64,000 bases of DNA, taken from positions 226,692 through 290,691 of the forward strand of contig NZ_JAFCKJ010000010.1 in NCBI RefSeq assembly GCF_018130465.1. The letters are read 5' to 3'. Under the pieces are notes generated by a model that was given only the letters and a program-made list of their open reading frames with translations, ran no database searches and had not been told where the DNA came from. This stretch comes from Bradyrhizobium canariense. Lineage in GTDB: Bacteria; Pseudomonadota; Alphaproteobacteria; Rhizobiales; Xanthobacteraceae. A program made the position numbers and the translations under genes. Shown one piece after another: positions 24,558 to 32,739 of the stretch. Numbering within the stretch: position 1 is the stretch's first letter; the number at the start of each line of letters is the position of its first letter.

Positions 24558-26763
24558 GGTCCGCCGTTCCGCCGCCGCGCTCGAAGTCCGCGGCCTGGAC
24601 GTCTACTACGGCCATTCGCATGCGCTGCAAGGCGTGGACCTGACGCTCGAAGCCGGCGTGTTCTCGGTCGTCGGCCGCAACGGCATGGGCAAGACCACGC
24701 TGTGCAAGGCCATCATGGGGCTGACCCCGGTCAGCGGCGGCTCGATCCGCCTCCGCGGCGATGACATCACCCGGCAGTCGCCCGCCCATATAGCCCGACT
24801 CGGCGTCGGCTACGTCCCTCAGGGACGGCGGCTGTGGCGTTCACTCAGCGTCGACGAGCATCTGCAACTCGCCGCCGGCTTGCGCCGCGGCGCCTGGACG
24901 GTCGAGCGCATCTACAAGACGTTTCCGCGGTTGGCCGAGCGCAAGGATCACGGCGGCGGCCAGCTCTCCGGCGGCGAGCAACAGATGCTTGCGATCTCCC
25001 GCGCGTTGCTCACCAACCCGCGGCTCCTGATCATGGACGAGCCCACCGAGGGGCTTGCGCCTGTCATCGTCGCCCAGGTCGAGGAGATGCTGCTGCGGCT
25101 TGGCGAGGACGGCGACATGTCCGTACTTGTGATCGAGCAGAATATCGGCGTGGCCACGGCCGTGTCGCGCAACGTCGCAATCATGGTCAACGGTCGCGTC
25201 AACCGCATCATCGATTCGGCCCGGCTTGCCGCCGATCGCGAACTGCAGCAGCGCCTGCTCGGTGTCGGGTTGCACGCCGAGCTCGAGCTCGACCTCGATG
25301 TGCCGGCGGCGGGGACGGAGGCGAAGCCCGTCCCGCAGCAAACGCGTCCAAGCGGCGCGATCCGCATCTACGTGTCTAACCCGACGCCGCCGACGCGCTG
25401 GTCGCCGCCGGTGCCGATCGCCCGCATCGAGGCCGCAGCCCGCACGCTCTCGACACAGGTGATGTCTCTCGACGAGACGGCACGGCGCCGGCGCGAACCG
25501 GTCGCGGCGCAAACGCAGGGGTCTCCGGTCGTGCTCGTCGTCGGTACGCTCGACACCAAGGGCACGGAGCTCCGCTTCATCCGCGACATCATCGCCGGGA
25601 CCGGCCTGCGAACGCGATTGGTCGATGTCTCCACCAGCGGCAGGCACGCGGCCAGCGACGTCTCCGCTCAGGAGATCGCCTTGAATCATGGTCGCGGCGG
25701 ATCGGCGGTGTTCGGACCCGACCGCGGCGCCGCCGTCACCGCGATGGGCGAGGCCTTCGCCAGCTGGCTGCGGCGCCAGAGCAATGTTGCCGGCGTGATT
25801 TCGGCGGGCGGCTCGGGCGCGGCGTCACTGGTCGCCCCGGGTATGCGGACCCTTCCTGTCGGGGTGCCGAAGCTCATCATCTCGTCCGTCGCCTCCGGCG
25901 ACGTCGGGCCCTACGTCGGCCCCTCGGACATCACCATGATGCATTCGGTCGCCGACGTGCAGGGCCTCAACTCGATCTCGCGCGCCGTGCTGGCCAACGG
26001 CGCCAATGCGGTGGCCGGCATGGTCAAGGCGCGCCTCGATCAGCATGCACGGAAGGATCGCGGCGACAGCGGATTGCCATCGGTCGGCATCACCATGTTC
26101 GGTGTCACCACGCCGGCGGTGCAGAAGATCGCGGCCGACTTGCGCGAGGATTTCGAGTGCCTCGTCTTCCACGCCACCGGCGTCGGCGGGCGCTCAATGG
26201 AGAAGCTAGTCGATTCCGGACAGCTCGCAGGCGTCATCGACCTCACGACCACGGAGGTCGGTGATCTCCTGATGGGCGGCGTGTTCCCGGCCACCGACGA
26301 CCGCTTCGGCGCCATCATCCGCAGCCGGGTGCCTTACGTCGGCTCGGTGGGCGCGCTGGACATGGTGAATTTCGGCGCCCCCGAGACCATCCCGGAGCGC
26401 TACCGCGGCAGGAAATTCCACGTCCACAACCCGCAGGTCACGCTGATGCGGACCACGGCGGAAGAGAACGAGCGCATGGGGCACTGGATCGCCGATCGGC
26501 TCAACCGGATGGACGGTCCGGTGCGCTTCTTCCTGCCCGAGGGCGGCGTTTCCGCGCTCGACGCACGAGGACAGCCATTCTGGGATACGGACGCCGATGC
26601 GGCGCTGTTCCGAACGCTGGAACGGAACGTGCGGCAGACCGCCAACCGTCAGCTCATCCGCGTCTCCAAGAACGTCAACGATCCCGAGTTCGCCTCCACC
26701 ATTGTCAGCGCGTTCCGAACATTGTTCGGCCGCACCGGGGCGCGCCGGAGACTAGCGAGGTGA
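24550..26763 (+). CDS. Fusion: LivF-type ABC ATPase plus UPF0261 (Tm-1-like) domain
   Basis: 737 residues. Residues 1 to about 245 are a LivF-type ATPase: Walker A GRNGMGKTT (Lys48), QLSGGEQQMLAISRALL and LLIMDEPTEGLAP. A linker of about 75 residues follows. From about residue 325, VVLVVGTLDTKGTELRFIRDI starts a UPF0261 domain with VISAGGSGAASLV and VFHATGVGGRSMEKLVDSG. UPF0261 is the bacterial relative of the N-terminal half of the tomato antiviral protein Tm-1; its biochemical role is not settled. The next gene encodes a relative of the Tm-1 C-terminal half. The fusion physically ties the importer to the UPF0261 activity. Start overlaps the LivG stop by 8 bases. Confidence 0.9.
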   Translation: MNEVRRSAAALEVRGLDVYYGHSHALQGVDLTLEAGVFSVVGRNGMGKTTLCKAIMGLTPVSGGSIRLRGDDITRQSPAHIARLGVGYVPQGRRLWRSLSVDEHLQLAAGLRRGAWTVERIYKTFPRLAERKDHGGGQLSGGEQQMLAISRALLTNPRLLIMDEPTEGLAPVIVAQVEEMLLRLGEDGDMSVLVIEQNIGVATAVSRNVAIMVNGRVNRIIDSARLAADRELQQRLLGVGLHAELELDLDVPAAGTEAKPVPQQTRPSGAIRIYVSNPTPPTRWSPPVPIARIEAAARTLSTQVMSLDETARRRREPVAAQTQGSPVVLVVGTLDTKGTELRFIRDIIAGTGLRTRLVDVSTSGRHAASDVSAQEIALNHGRGGSAVFGPDRGAAVTAMGEAFASWLRRQSNVAGVISAGGSGAASLVAPGMRTLPVGVPKLIISSVASGDVGPYVGPSDITMMHSVADVQGLNSISRAVLANGANAVAGMVKARLDQHARKDRGDSGLPSVGITMFGVTTPAVQKIAADLREDFECLVFHATGVGGRSMEKLVDSGQLAGVIDLTTTEVGDLLMGGVFPATDDRFGAIIRSRVPYVGSVGALDMVNFGAPETIPERYRGRKFHVHNPQVTLMRTTAEENERMGHWIADRLNRMDGPVRFFLPEGGVSALDARGQPFWDTDADAALFRTLERNVRQTANRQLIRVSKNVNDPEFASTIVSAFRTLFGRTGARRRLAR

Positions 26764-26766
26764 CCG

Positions 26767-27600
26767 ATGGTCCGGTTTGAACGCGCTGCACTGTTGAAAC
26801 GGTTCCGCGACATGGCAAGGCGCGGCGAGCCCATCGTCGGCGGCGGCGCTGGCACCGGCCTTTCGGCCAAATGCGAGGAGGCCGGCGGTGTCGACCTCAT
26901 CGTCATCTACAATTCCGGTCGCTACCGCATGGCCGGCCGCGGCTCGCTCGCGGGATTGATGGCCTACGGCGACGCCAACGCCATCGTGCTCGAGATGGCC
27001 GGCGAAGTGCTGCCCGTCGTGACCAGGACGCCAGTGCTCGCCGGCGTCAATGGCACGGATCCGTTCCGCGACATGGATCTTTTCCTGGACCAGTTGAAGG
27101 CGCTCGGATTCGCCGGCGTACAGAACTTTCCGACCGTCGGCCTTATCGACGGTGTGTTCCGCGCCAATCTCGAAGAGACCGGAATGTCCTATGCGCTCGA
27201 GATCGACATGATCGCAAAGGCGCGCGAAAAAGACCTGCTGACGACGCCCTACGTCTTTAGCGAGAAGGAAGCCGCCGCGATGGCGATCGCGGGCGCGGAT
27301 ATCATCGTCTGTCATCTAGGCCTGACGACCGGGGGCACCATCGGCGCGCAGACCGCACTCAAGCTGAAGGATTGCCCGGCCCATATCGACACCTGGGCCT
27401 CCGCCGCGCTCAGCGTCAATCCGGACATTCTGGTGCTCGCTCACGGCGGACCGATTTCCGATCCGGACGATGCCGATTTCATCATGAGGAACACACGCAA
27501 TTGCCACGGCTTCTACGGCGCCTCCTCGATGGAACGGCTGCCGGTCGAGCGGGCGCTGACGGATCAAGTGCGCAAATTCAAGGCGATCGGCGCGCGATAA
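26767..27600 (+). CDS. Phosphoenolpyruvate hydrolase-like TIM-barrel protein (Tm-1 C-terminal homologue)
   Basis: 277 residues. [44 protein letters not shown] is the family's N-terminal signature; [15 protein letters not shown] and [15 protein letters not shown] lie later. The family (PEP hydrolase/TIM-barrel signal transduction) is related to phosphoenolpyruvate mutase-type barrels and corresponds to the C-terminal half of plant Tm-1. It starts three bases after the UPF0261 fusion gene, so the two Tm-1 halves are translated together here as separate chains. The actual reaction is not known to me. Confidence 0.85.
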   Translation: MVRFERAALLKRFRDMARRGEPIVGGGAGTGLSAKCEEAGGVDLIVIYNSGRYRMAGRGSLAGLMAYGDANAIVLEMAGEVLPVVTRTPVLAGVNGTDPFRDMDLFLDQLKALGFAGVQNFPTVGLIDGVFRANLEETGMSYALEIDMIAKAREKDLLTTPYVFSEKEAAAMAIAGADIIVCHLGLTTGGTIGAQTALKLKDCPAHIDTWASAALSVNPDILVLAHGGPISDPDDADFIMRNTRNCHGFYGASSMERLPVERALTDQVRKFKAIGAR

Positions 27601-27625
27601 CGCCGAAAGCTCGAGGGAGGGAAAC

Positions 27626-30529
27626 ATGTCAGGGACTCTGGTCGGTGAATTGATCCTCTGGCTCATCGTCGCCGTCGTGGTGATCGTGGTCGGCGTCTAT
27701 ATCCTGAACTGGCTCTATCACCGCTCGTCCAAGGAGACCTCATTCGTTCGGACCGGCCTGCTCGGCGAGCGCGTTGTGATCAACGGCGGTGCCTTCGTGC
27801 TGCCGTTCATCCACGACTACACGCCGGTCAACATGAACGTGCAGCCGATGGGCATCGTTCGCTCCCGGCAGGACGCCGTGATCACCCGCGACCGCATGCG
27901 CGTCGACATCGAGGCCGATTTCTATGTCCGGGTCCAGGCGACCCGCGAAGCCGTGTCTATCGCGGCCGCTACGCTCGGCCGCCGCACCATGGAGCCCGAA
28001 CAGCTTCACGCCCTCCTCGCCGGCAAATTCATCTCGGCCATTCGTTCCGTTGCCTCGGAGATGACCCTCGAGCAGATGCACGAGCAGCGCGGCGAGTACG
28101 TCGCCCGCCTCAAGGCGAACGCGGCAGAAGCGCTCGCCCAGAACGGACTCGAGCTGGAATCGGTCGCGATCACCGATCTCGACCAGACCGATCTCGAATT
28201 CTTCAACCCCTCGAACCGCTTCGACGCCGAAGGTCTGACCCGCCTGATGGAGGACATCGAGGCCAAGCGCAAGCTGCGCAACGACATCGAGCAGGATTCG
28301 ATGATCAAGATCCGCTCCCGCAATTTGGAGGCCGAGCGGCAGGCCCTTGAGATCGAGCGCGAAAGCGAGACGGCACGCCTCGAACAGGAGCGTGACATCG
28401 AGATGCGCCGCGCCCTGCAGCGCACCGAGGTCGCGCGTGAGCGGGCCCTGCGCGAGACCGAAGCCGAGCAGGCGCAGATTTCCGCCCGTGAAACCATCGA
28501 GAAGGCGCGCATCGCCAACGACCAGGCGATCGCCGAAGCCCGCATCGCCTCGGAGCGTGAGACCCGCCAGCGGGAGATCGAGCGTACTCGCACTATCGAG
28601 GAGAAGGAGCTGCTCGCACGGGAGGAGATCGAGAAGACCCGGATCGCCAACCAGCGCTCGATCGACACCAGCCGCATCGCCTCCGAGCGCGAGGTACGCC
28701 AGCGCGAAATCGAGCGGATGCAGACCATCGAGGAAGCCGAGATCACCGCCCGCGAGGCGATCGAGAAAGCGCGTATCCAGCAAGACCGCGTCGTGACCGA
28801 CGCCCGCATCGCCAACGAAGAGGAGACCCGGCGCCGCGAGATCGAGCGGACCCGCGCTGTGGACGAAGCCGAGATCGCAGCCCGCGAGACGACCGAAAAG
28901 GCCCGCATCGCCCAGACCATGATTGTCAATGTCGAGCGCATCGCATCCGATGAGCGCACCCGCGCGCTGGAGATCCAGCAGGTGCGTAACATCCAGGAAG
29001 CCGAGATCGAGGCGCAGCGCGCGGTCGAGGCGGCGCGCATCGCCCGCGAGCACAGGCTCGCCGTCGAGCGCATCGCGGTCGAGCAGAATACCCGGCAGTT
29101 GGAGATCGAACGCAATCAGACGCTGGAAGTCGCAGAGGTCACGGCGCGCGAAGCCACGGAAGCTGCCCGCATCACCCAGCAAGAACGCGTTCGGTCCCTG
29201 GAAATCGCCCGCAACCGCGCCGTCGAGGAAGCCGACATTGCCTCACGCGAAGCCATCGAGGCCGCCCGGATCGCGCAGGAAAAGTCCGTTGCAGCCGAGC
29301 GTATCCAGGCCGAGCGTGACACACGCGCGCTCGAGATCGAGCGTACAGGCGTGCTCGAGGCCGCCGAGTTGAAGCGGCGCGACGCCATCGAGCGCCAGCG
29401 CATTGGCGTCGATCTCGCGCTCGAAGCAGAGCGCATCACCTCCTCCAGGAAGCGCGAAGTGCTCAATATCGAGCACAAGAAGGCGATCGAGATCGCGGAT
29501 GAGGACCGCGTCATCGCGCTCTCGGCCAAGAAGTCCGAGCGCATCGACGCCGACCGCCAGGTCAGGCAGGCCGAGATCGTCGCGCGCAAGGAGGTCGAGA
29601 CCACGGACGTCTCGCGCGAGCAAGCGCTGGAGGCGGCGCGGATCGAACGCCGACGTTCGATCGAACAACTCGAAGTCGCCCGTGTCCAGTCGCTCCAGGA
29701 AGCAGAGATTGCCGCGCGCGAAGAGGTCGATCGCGCCCGCATTGCCTCCGATCGCGGCCTTGACGAGGCGCGCATCGGCCGCGAGCGCGAGCTGCGCAAG
29801 CTTGAAATCAATCGCGAGAAGGAGGTCGAGACCGTTCTGATGGAGAAGGCGATTGCGATCCACCTGAAGTCGTTGGAGGAATCCGCGGCCAAAGCCTCGG
29901 CCGAGGAGGCACGGGTGCATGCCACCGAAGCCACCGAGCGCGTCATTACCGCGCGCGAGAGCGAGATCGCGAAGCGCCGGAAGACCGTGGAGATACTGAT
30001 CGCCGAGAAGCAGGCCGAGGAGACGCGAATTGCCGCGGAAGCCGAACGGGTCCGCGCCGCGGTCGAGGCCGAGGCGCAGCGCATGCTCAACGAAGCCGAG
30101 AACGTGCTGACCGACCAGGCGCGCTACTCGCTGTTCCGTAGAAAGCTGCTCGACCGCATCGAGGGCATCGTCCGTGAGAGCGTCAAGCCGATGGAGAAGA
30201 TCGAGGGCATCCGCATCCTTCAGGTCGATGGCCTCAACGGCAGCGGCCATGGCGGCAATGGCGGCCGCAGCGCCACCGACGAGGTGATCGACTCGGCGCT
30301 GCGTTACCGCGTCCAGGCGCCGCTGATCGACTCACTTCTGGCGGACATCGGCGTCGAAGGCGGCAGCCTCGCCAAGATGCCGGGCCTGATCCGGGAAGCG
30401 CGCGACATGCAGGGCATCAAGGACTCCGCACGCAAGGGTGGCGGCGGCGGCGAGAAGCCGGCCGCTGCGCCCTCGCCTTCAGCCGACGGCGAGCCGCCCG
30501 CCGAGCGCAGCCCGCGGAAGAAGGGCTGA
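27626..30529 (+). CDS. Giant flotillin-like SPFH protein with hendecad coiled-coil repeats
   Basis: 967 residues; ordinary flotillin/YqiK proteins are roughly 500-700. Residues 8-30 form a membrane anchor (LILWLIVAVVVIVVGVYIL). An SPFH domain spans about 35-205 (TGLLGERVVINGGAFVLPFIHDYTPVNM through LESVAITDLDQTDLEFFNP). From about 215 to 830 it is a charged coiled coil, most of it 44-residue repeats. The end has a glycine-rich linker (GSGHGGNGG), a short globular part and a Gly/Pro-rich tail. SPFH proteins oligomerise and organise membrane microdomains. Co-transcription with the importer and the oxidase suggests a scaffold role, which is inference. Starts 25 bases after the previous gene, with GAGGGA upstream. 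Confidence 0.88.
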   Translation: MSGTLVGELILWLIVAVVVIVVGVYILNWLYHRSSKETSFVRTGLLGERVVINGGAFVLPFIHDYTPVNMNVQPMGIVRSRQDAVITRDRMRVDIEADFYVRVQATREAVSIAAATLGRRTMEPEQLHALLAGKFISAIRSVASEMTLEQMHEQRGEYVARLKANAAEALAQNGLELESVAITDLDQTDLEFFNPSNRFDAEGLTRLMEDIEAKRKLRNDIEQDSMIKIRSRNLEAERQALEIERESETARLEQERDIEMRRALQRTEVARERALRETEAEQAQISARETIEKARIANDQAIAEARIASERETRQREIERTRTIEEKELLAREEIEKTRIANQRSIDTSRIASEREVRQREIERMQTIEEAEITAREAIEKARIQQDRVVTDARIANEEETRRREIERTRAVDEAEIAARETTEKARIAQTMIVNVERIASDERTRALEIQQVRNIQEAEIEAQRAVEAARIAREHRLAVERIAVEQNTRQLEIERNQTLEVAEVTAREATEAARITQQERVRSLEIARNRAVEEADIASREAIEAARIAQEKSVAAERIQAERDTRALEIERTGVLEAAELKRRDAIERQRIGVDLALEAERITSSRKREVLNIEHKKAIEIADEDRVIALSAKKSERIDADRQVRQAEIVARKEVETTDVSREQALEAARIERRRSIEQLEVARVQSLQEAEIAAREEVDRARIASDRGLDEARIGRERELRKLEINREKEVETVLMEKAIAIHLKSLEESAAKASAEEARVHATEATERVITARESEIAKRRKTVEILIAEKQAEETRIAAEAERVRAAVEAEAQRMLNEAENVLTDQARYSLFRRKLLDRIEGIVRESVKPMEKIEGIRILQVDGLNGSGHGGNGGRSATDEVIDSALRYRVQAPLIDSLLADIGVEGGSLAKMPGLIREARDMQGIKDSARKGGGGGEKPAAAPSPSADGEPPAERSPRKKG
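28484..29845 (+). repeat. 44-residue (132-base) tandem coding repeats in the flotillin-like gene
   Basis: Repeats start at residue 287 with ARETIEKARIAN and recur at residues 331, 375, 419, 463, 507, 540, 584, 628, 664 and 697. Eight units are 44 residues, two are 33 (one 11-residue block missing) and one is 36. The core pattern is AREaIEkARIa, then ERIAsER, then ALEIER. Lengths in multiples of 11 indicate a hendecad coiled coil, which is straighter than a heptad coil. Units 287-506 are most alike. Confidence 0.85.
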
Positions 30530-30538
30530 GGTCGCACC

Positions 30539-30976
30539 ATGGCCCGCGTCTATGTCTCAACCGTCGTCAACGCGCGCAACGATCGCGTCTGGGCGCGGGT
30601 ACGCGACTTCAACGGTCTGCCGAACTGGCATCCCGCGATTGCGGAAAGCCGCATCGAGGGCGGCGAGCCCTCCGACAAGATCGGCTGCGTCAGGGATTTT
30701 CGCCTGCGCAACGGCGATCGCATCCGGGAAAAGCTGCTCGGCCTGTCCGATTACGACATGTTCTGCACCTACTCGATCCTCGAATCCCCGATGGGGGTCG
30801 AGGACTACGTCGCGACGCTTCGGCTGACGCCGGTCACGGATGGCGACCAGACCTTCATGGAGTGGACCGCCGAGTTCGACTGCGCACCCGAGCGGGAGGC
30901 GGAGCTCGTCGCAAGTATCGGCGGCGGCGTGTTCCAGGGTGGCTTCGACGCCCTCAAACGCCAGTTCGGAGGCTGA
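30539..30976 (+). CDS. SRPBCC family protein (CoxG/polyketide-cyclase-like), copy 1
   Basis: 145 residues. VYVSTVVNARNDRVWARVRDFNGLPNWHP is the SRPBCC (START-like) opening, and the protein ends with the long helix GGGVFQGGFDALKRQF that closes the hydrophobic pocket. CoxG proteins of CO-dehydrogenase clusters share this fold, so a role in docking or maturing the downstream molybdenum hydroxylase is plausible. It starts 9 bases after the flotillin-like gene and is a tandem paralogue of the next gene. Confidence 0.85.
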   Translation: MARVYVSTVVNARNDRVWARVRDFNGLPNWHPAIAESRIEGGEPSDKIGCVRDFRLRNGDRIREKLLGLSDYDMFCTYSILESPMGVEDYVATLRLTPVTDGDQTFMEWTAEFDCAPEREAELVASIGGGVFQGGFDALKRQFGG

Positions 30977-30981
30977 GCGCC

Positions 30982-31431
30982 GTGCCGCATATCGTCAAGA
31001 GCACGATCCTGGATGCGCCGACCGGCTCCGTGTGGGCCGTTCTGCGCGACTTCAACGGGCACGATCGCTGGCATCCGGCGGTCGCGACCTCCACGATCGA
31101 GCGCGCGCAGGCCTCCGACAAGATCGGCTGTGTCAGGCGCTTCAAGCTGCAGGACGGCTCGGAGCTGCGCGAGCAATTGCTGACGCTGTCGGATCTGGAG
31201 CAGACCTTCAGCTATTGCCTGCTCGATACGCCGGTCCCGATGTTCAACTATGTGGCCCATGTCCGGCTGCTGCCCGTCACGGACGGCGACCGCACCTTCT
31301 GGCACTGGGAATCCCGCTTCTCGACGCGGCCGGAGGACAAGGACCGCATCACGCACATGGTCGCGGAAGACATCTACCAGGCGGGATTCGAAGCGATCCG
31401 CCGGCACCTCAAGGAGGCTGTGTCAACATGA
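30982..31431 (+). CDS. SRPBCC family protein (CoxG/polyketide-cyclase-like), copy 2
   Basis: 149 residues from a GTG start. It is clearly similar to copy 1: VWAVLRDFNGHDRWHP against VWARVRDFNGLPNWHP, then SDKIGCVR in both, and LLPVTDGDRTF against LTPVTDGDQTF. The pair looks like a tandem duplication that has since diverged. It might bind a hydrophobic ligand or substrate. Its stop overlaps the start of the FAD-subunit gene (ATGA). Confidence 0.85.
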   Translation: MPHIVKSTILDAPTGSVWAVLRDFNGHDRWHPAVATSTIERAQASDKIGCVRRFKLQDGSELREQLLTLSDLEQTFSYCLLDTPVPMFNYVAHVRLLPVTDGDRTFWHWESRFSTRPEDKDRITHMVAEDIYQAGFEAIRRHLKEAVST

Positions 31432-32246
31432 CTGTGACGGTGAAGACCTTCACGAGCTCGAGCGAGGCCGCCGCCGCGCTGTCGTCCGATCGCAACGCGC
31501 GCTATCTCGGCGGCGGCACGCTGGTGATGCGCGCACTGAACGAAGGCGACGTCTCGATCTCGACCGTCGTGCGCGCCAATGACCATGCCTTGATGCGCAT
31601 CGATCCATCCGGCCCGCGGATCACCCTGGGGGCTGGCGTAACCTTCGCAAGGATTCTGGGCGAGCGCGACCTCGCTTTCCTGCACGCTCCTGCCCGCTCG
31701 ATCGGTGGCCCGGCGGTCCGCAACATGGGTACGGTCGGTGGCAATCTGTTCGCGCCCAATCCCTATGGCGATTTCACCGTCGCCCTGCTTGCGCTCGATG
31801 CCACGGTGGCCCTGCAAGGCGGCTTTGGATCGCGCGACATTCCAATCGAGGAGTTTTTGCAGTCGCGTGAAAGGCAGGCGGGCTCGCTCGTGCTGTCGGT
31901 GTCCTGCACGCGACCGACCAGCGCGGAGGCTTTCCGCTACCGCAAGATCGCACGGATCAAGCCCAAGGGCGGCTCGGTCATCACGCTCGCCGCACATCTG
32001 CCTATCAGTGGCGGACGGATCGCCGGGGCGCGAATTGCATTGGGATCGATGGCGCCGACGCAAATACGTGCGCGGGCGGCCGAACGCGCTCTGGAAGGCC
32101 GCTCGCTCGATGCCGCGACCGTCGCGGCCGCAGCCTCTGCAGCCGCGGAAGGAACATCGCCGTCCGACAACGCGCTCGGCAGCGCCTGGTACCGCCGCGA
32201 GATCGTCGGCGTACACCTGCGTCGTCTTCTCTTGGGTCAGGAATAG
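31428..32246 (+). CDS. Molybdenum hydroxylase FAD-binding subunit (CoxM/XdhB type)
   Basis: 272 residues. Flavin-binding motifs: YLGGGTLVM near residue 28 and MGTVGGNLFAPNPYGD near residue 100, followed by the C-terminal CO-dehydrogenase flavoprotein domain. In this family the subunit passes electrons from the iron-sulfur protein to FAD and an acceptor. It is followed five bases later by the iron-sulfur subunit and then the split molybdopterin subunit. Confidence 0.92.
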   Translation: MTVTVKTFTSSSEAAAALSSDRNARYLGGGTLVMRALNEGDVSISTVVRANDHALMRIDPSGPRITLGAGVTFARILGERDLAFLHAPARSIGGPAVRNMGTVGGNLFAPNPYGDFTVALLALDATVALQGGFGSRDIPIEEFLQSRERQAGSLVLSVSCTRPTSAEAFRYRKIARIKPKGGSVITLAAHLPISGGRIAGARIALGSMAPTQIRARAAERALEGRSLDAATVAAAASAAAEGTSPSDNALGSAWYRREIVGVHLRRLLLGQE

Positions 32247-32251
32247 ATCGT

Positions 32252-32728
32252 ATGGCCAAGACTGCCCTGCAATTTCGTCACAACAGCAGCGATGTCGCCA
32301 TTTTCGTTGATGGCGGCACCAACCTGCTCGTCGCGCTTCGCGAATTGATCGGCGACATGACGCCGAAGTTCGGCTGCGGACAGGGGGGCTGCGGCACGTG
32401 CAGCGTCCTGATCGACGGCGAACTCCATCTCTCCTGTCTGACGCTGGCCGAGACCGTCGCCGGTCGCTCCGTCGAGACGCTGGATAGCCTGAAGCAGGGA
32501 CCCAACCTCCATCCGCTGCAACGCGCCTTCGCCGATAATTTTGCCGCCCAGTGCGGCTATTGCACGCCGGGCATGCTGATGGCTGCCAAGGCGCTGCTCG
32601 ATCGCAATCCCTCCCCGAGCCGCGCCGAAGTCGTCGAGGCGATCTCCGGCAACATCTGCCGGTGCACCGGCTACGAGCCGATCATCAACGCCATCCTCGC
32701 CGCCTCCGGCGGCCGGGCGAGCGCCTGA
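32252..32728 (+). CDS. Molybdenum hydroxylase [2Fe-2S] subunit (CoxS type)
   Basis: 158 residues. The plant-ferredoxin-type cluster motif is CGQGGCGTCSVLIDG with a further Cys in LSCL; the second, helical-domain cluster uses CGYCTPG and ICRCTGY. All eight expected cysteines are present. It links the molybdenum centre to the FAD subunit. It starts five bases after the FAD-subunit gene. Confidence 0.95.
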   Translation: MAKTALQFRHNSSDVAIFVDGGTNLLVALRELIGDMTPKFGCGQGGCGTCSVLIDGELHLSCLTLAETVAGRSVETLDSLKQGPNLHPLQRAFADNFAAQCGYCTPGMLMAAKALLDRNPSPSRAEVVEAISGNICRCTGYEPIINAILAASGGRASA

Positions 32729-32739
32729 AGGACCAGATC

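Noticed and set aside
27740-29182. Repetitive minus-strand frames opposite the flotillin-like gene
   Set aside because: Their apparent Leu/Asp repeats simply mirror the 132-base coding repeat of the plus strand.
28484-29845. Possible CRISPR or satellite array because of the 132-base periodicity
   Set aside because: The repeat is coding, in frame, diverged at third positions, and has no spacer pattern; it encodes a coiled coil.
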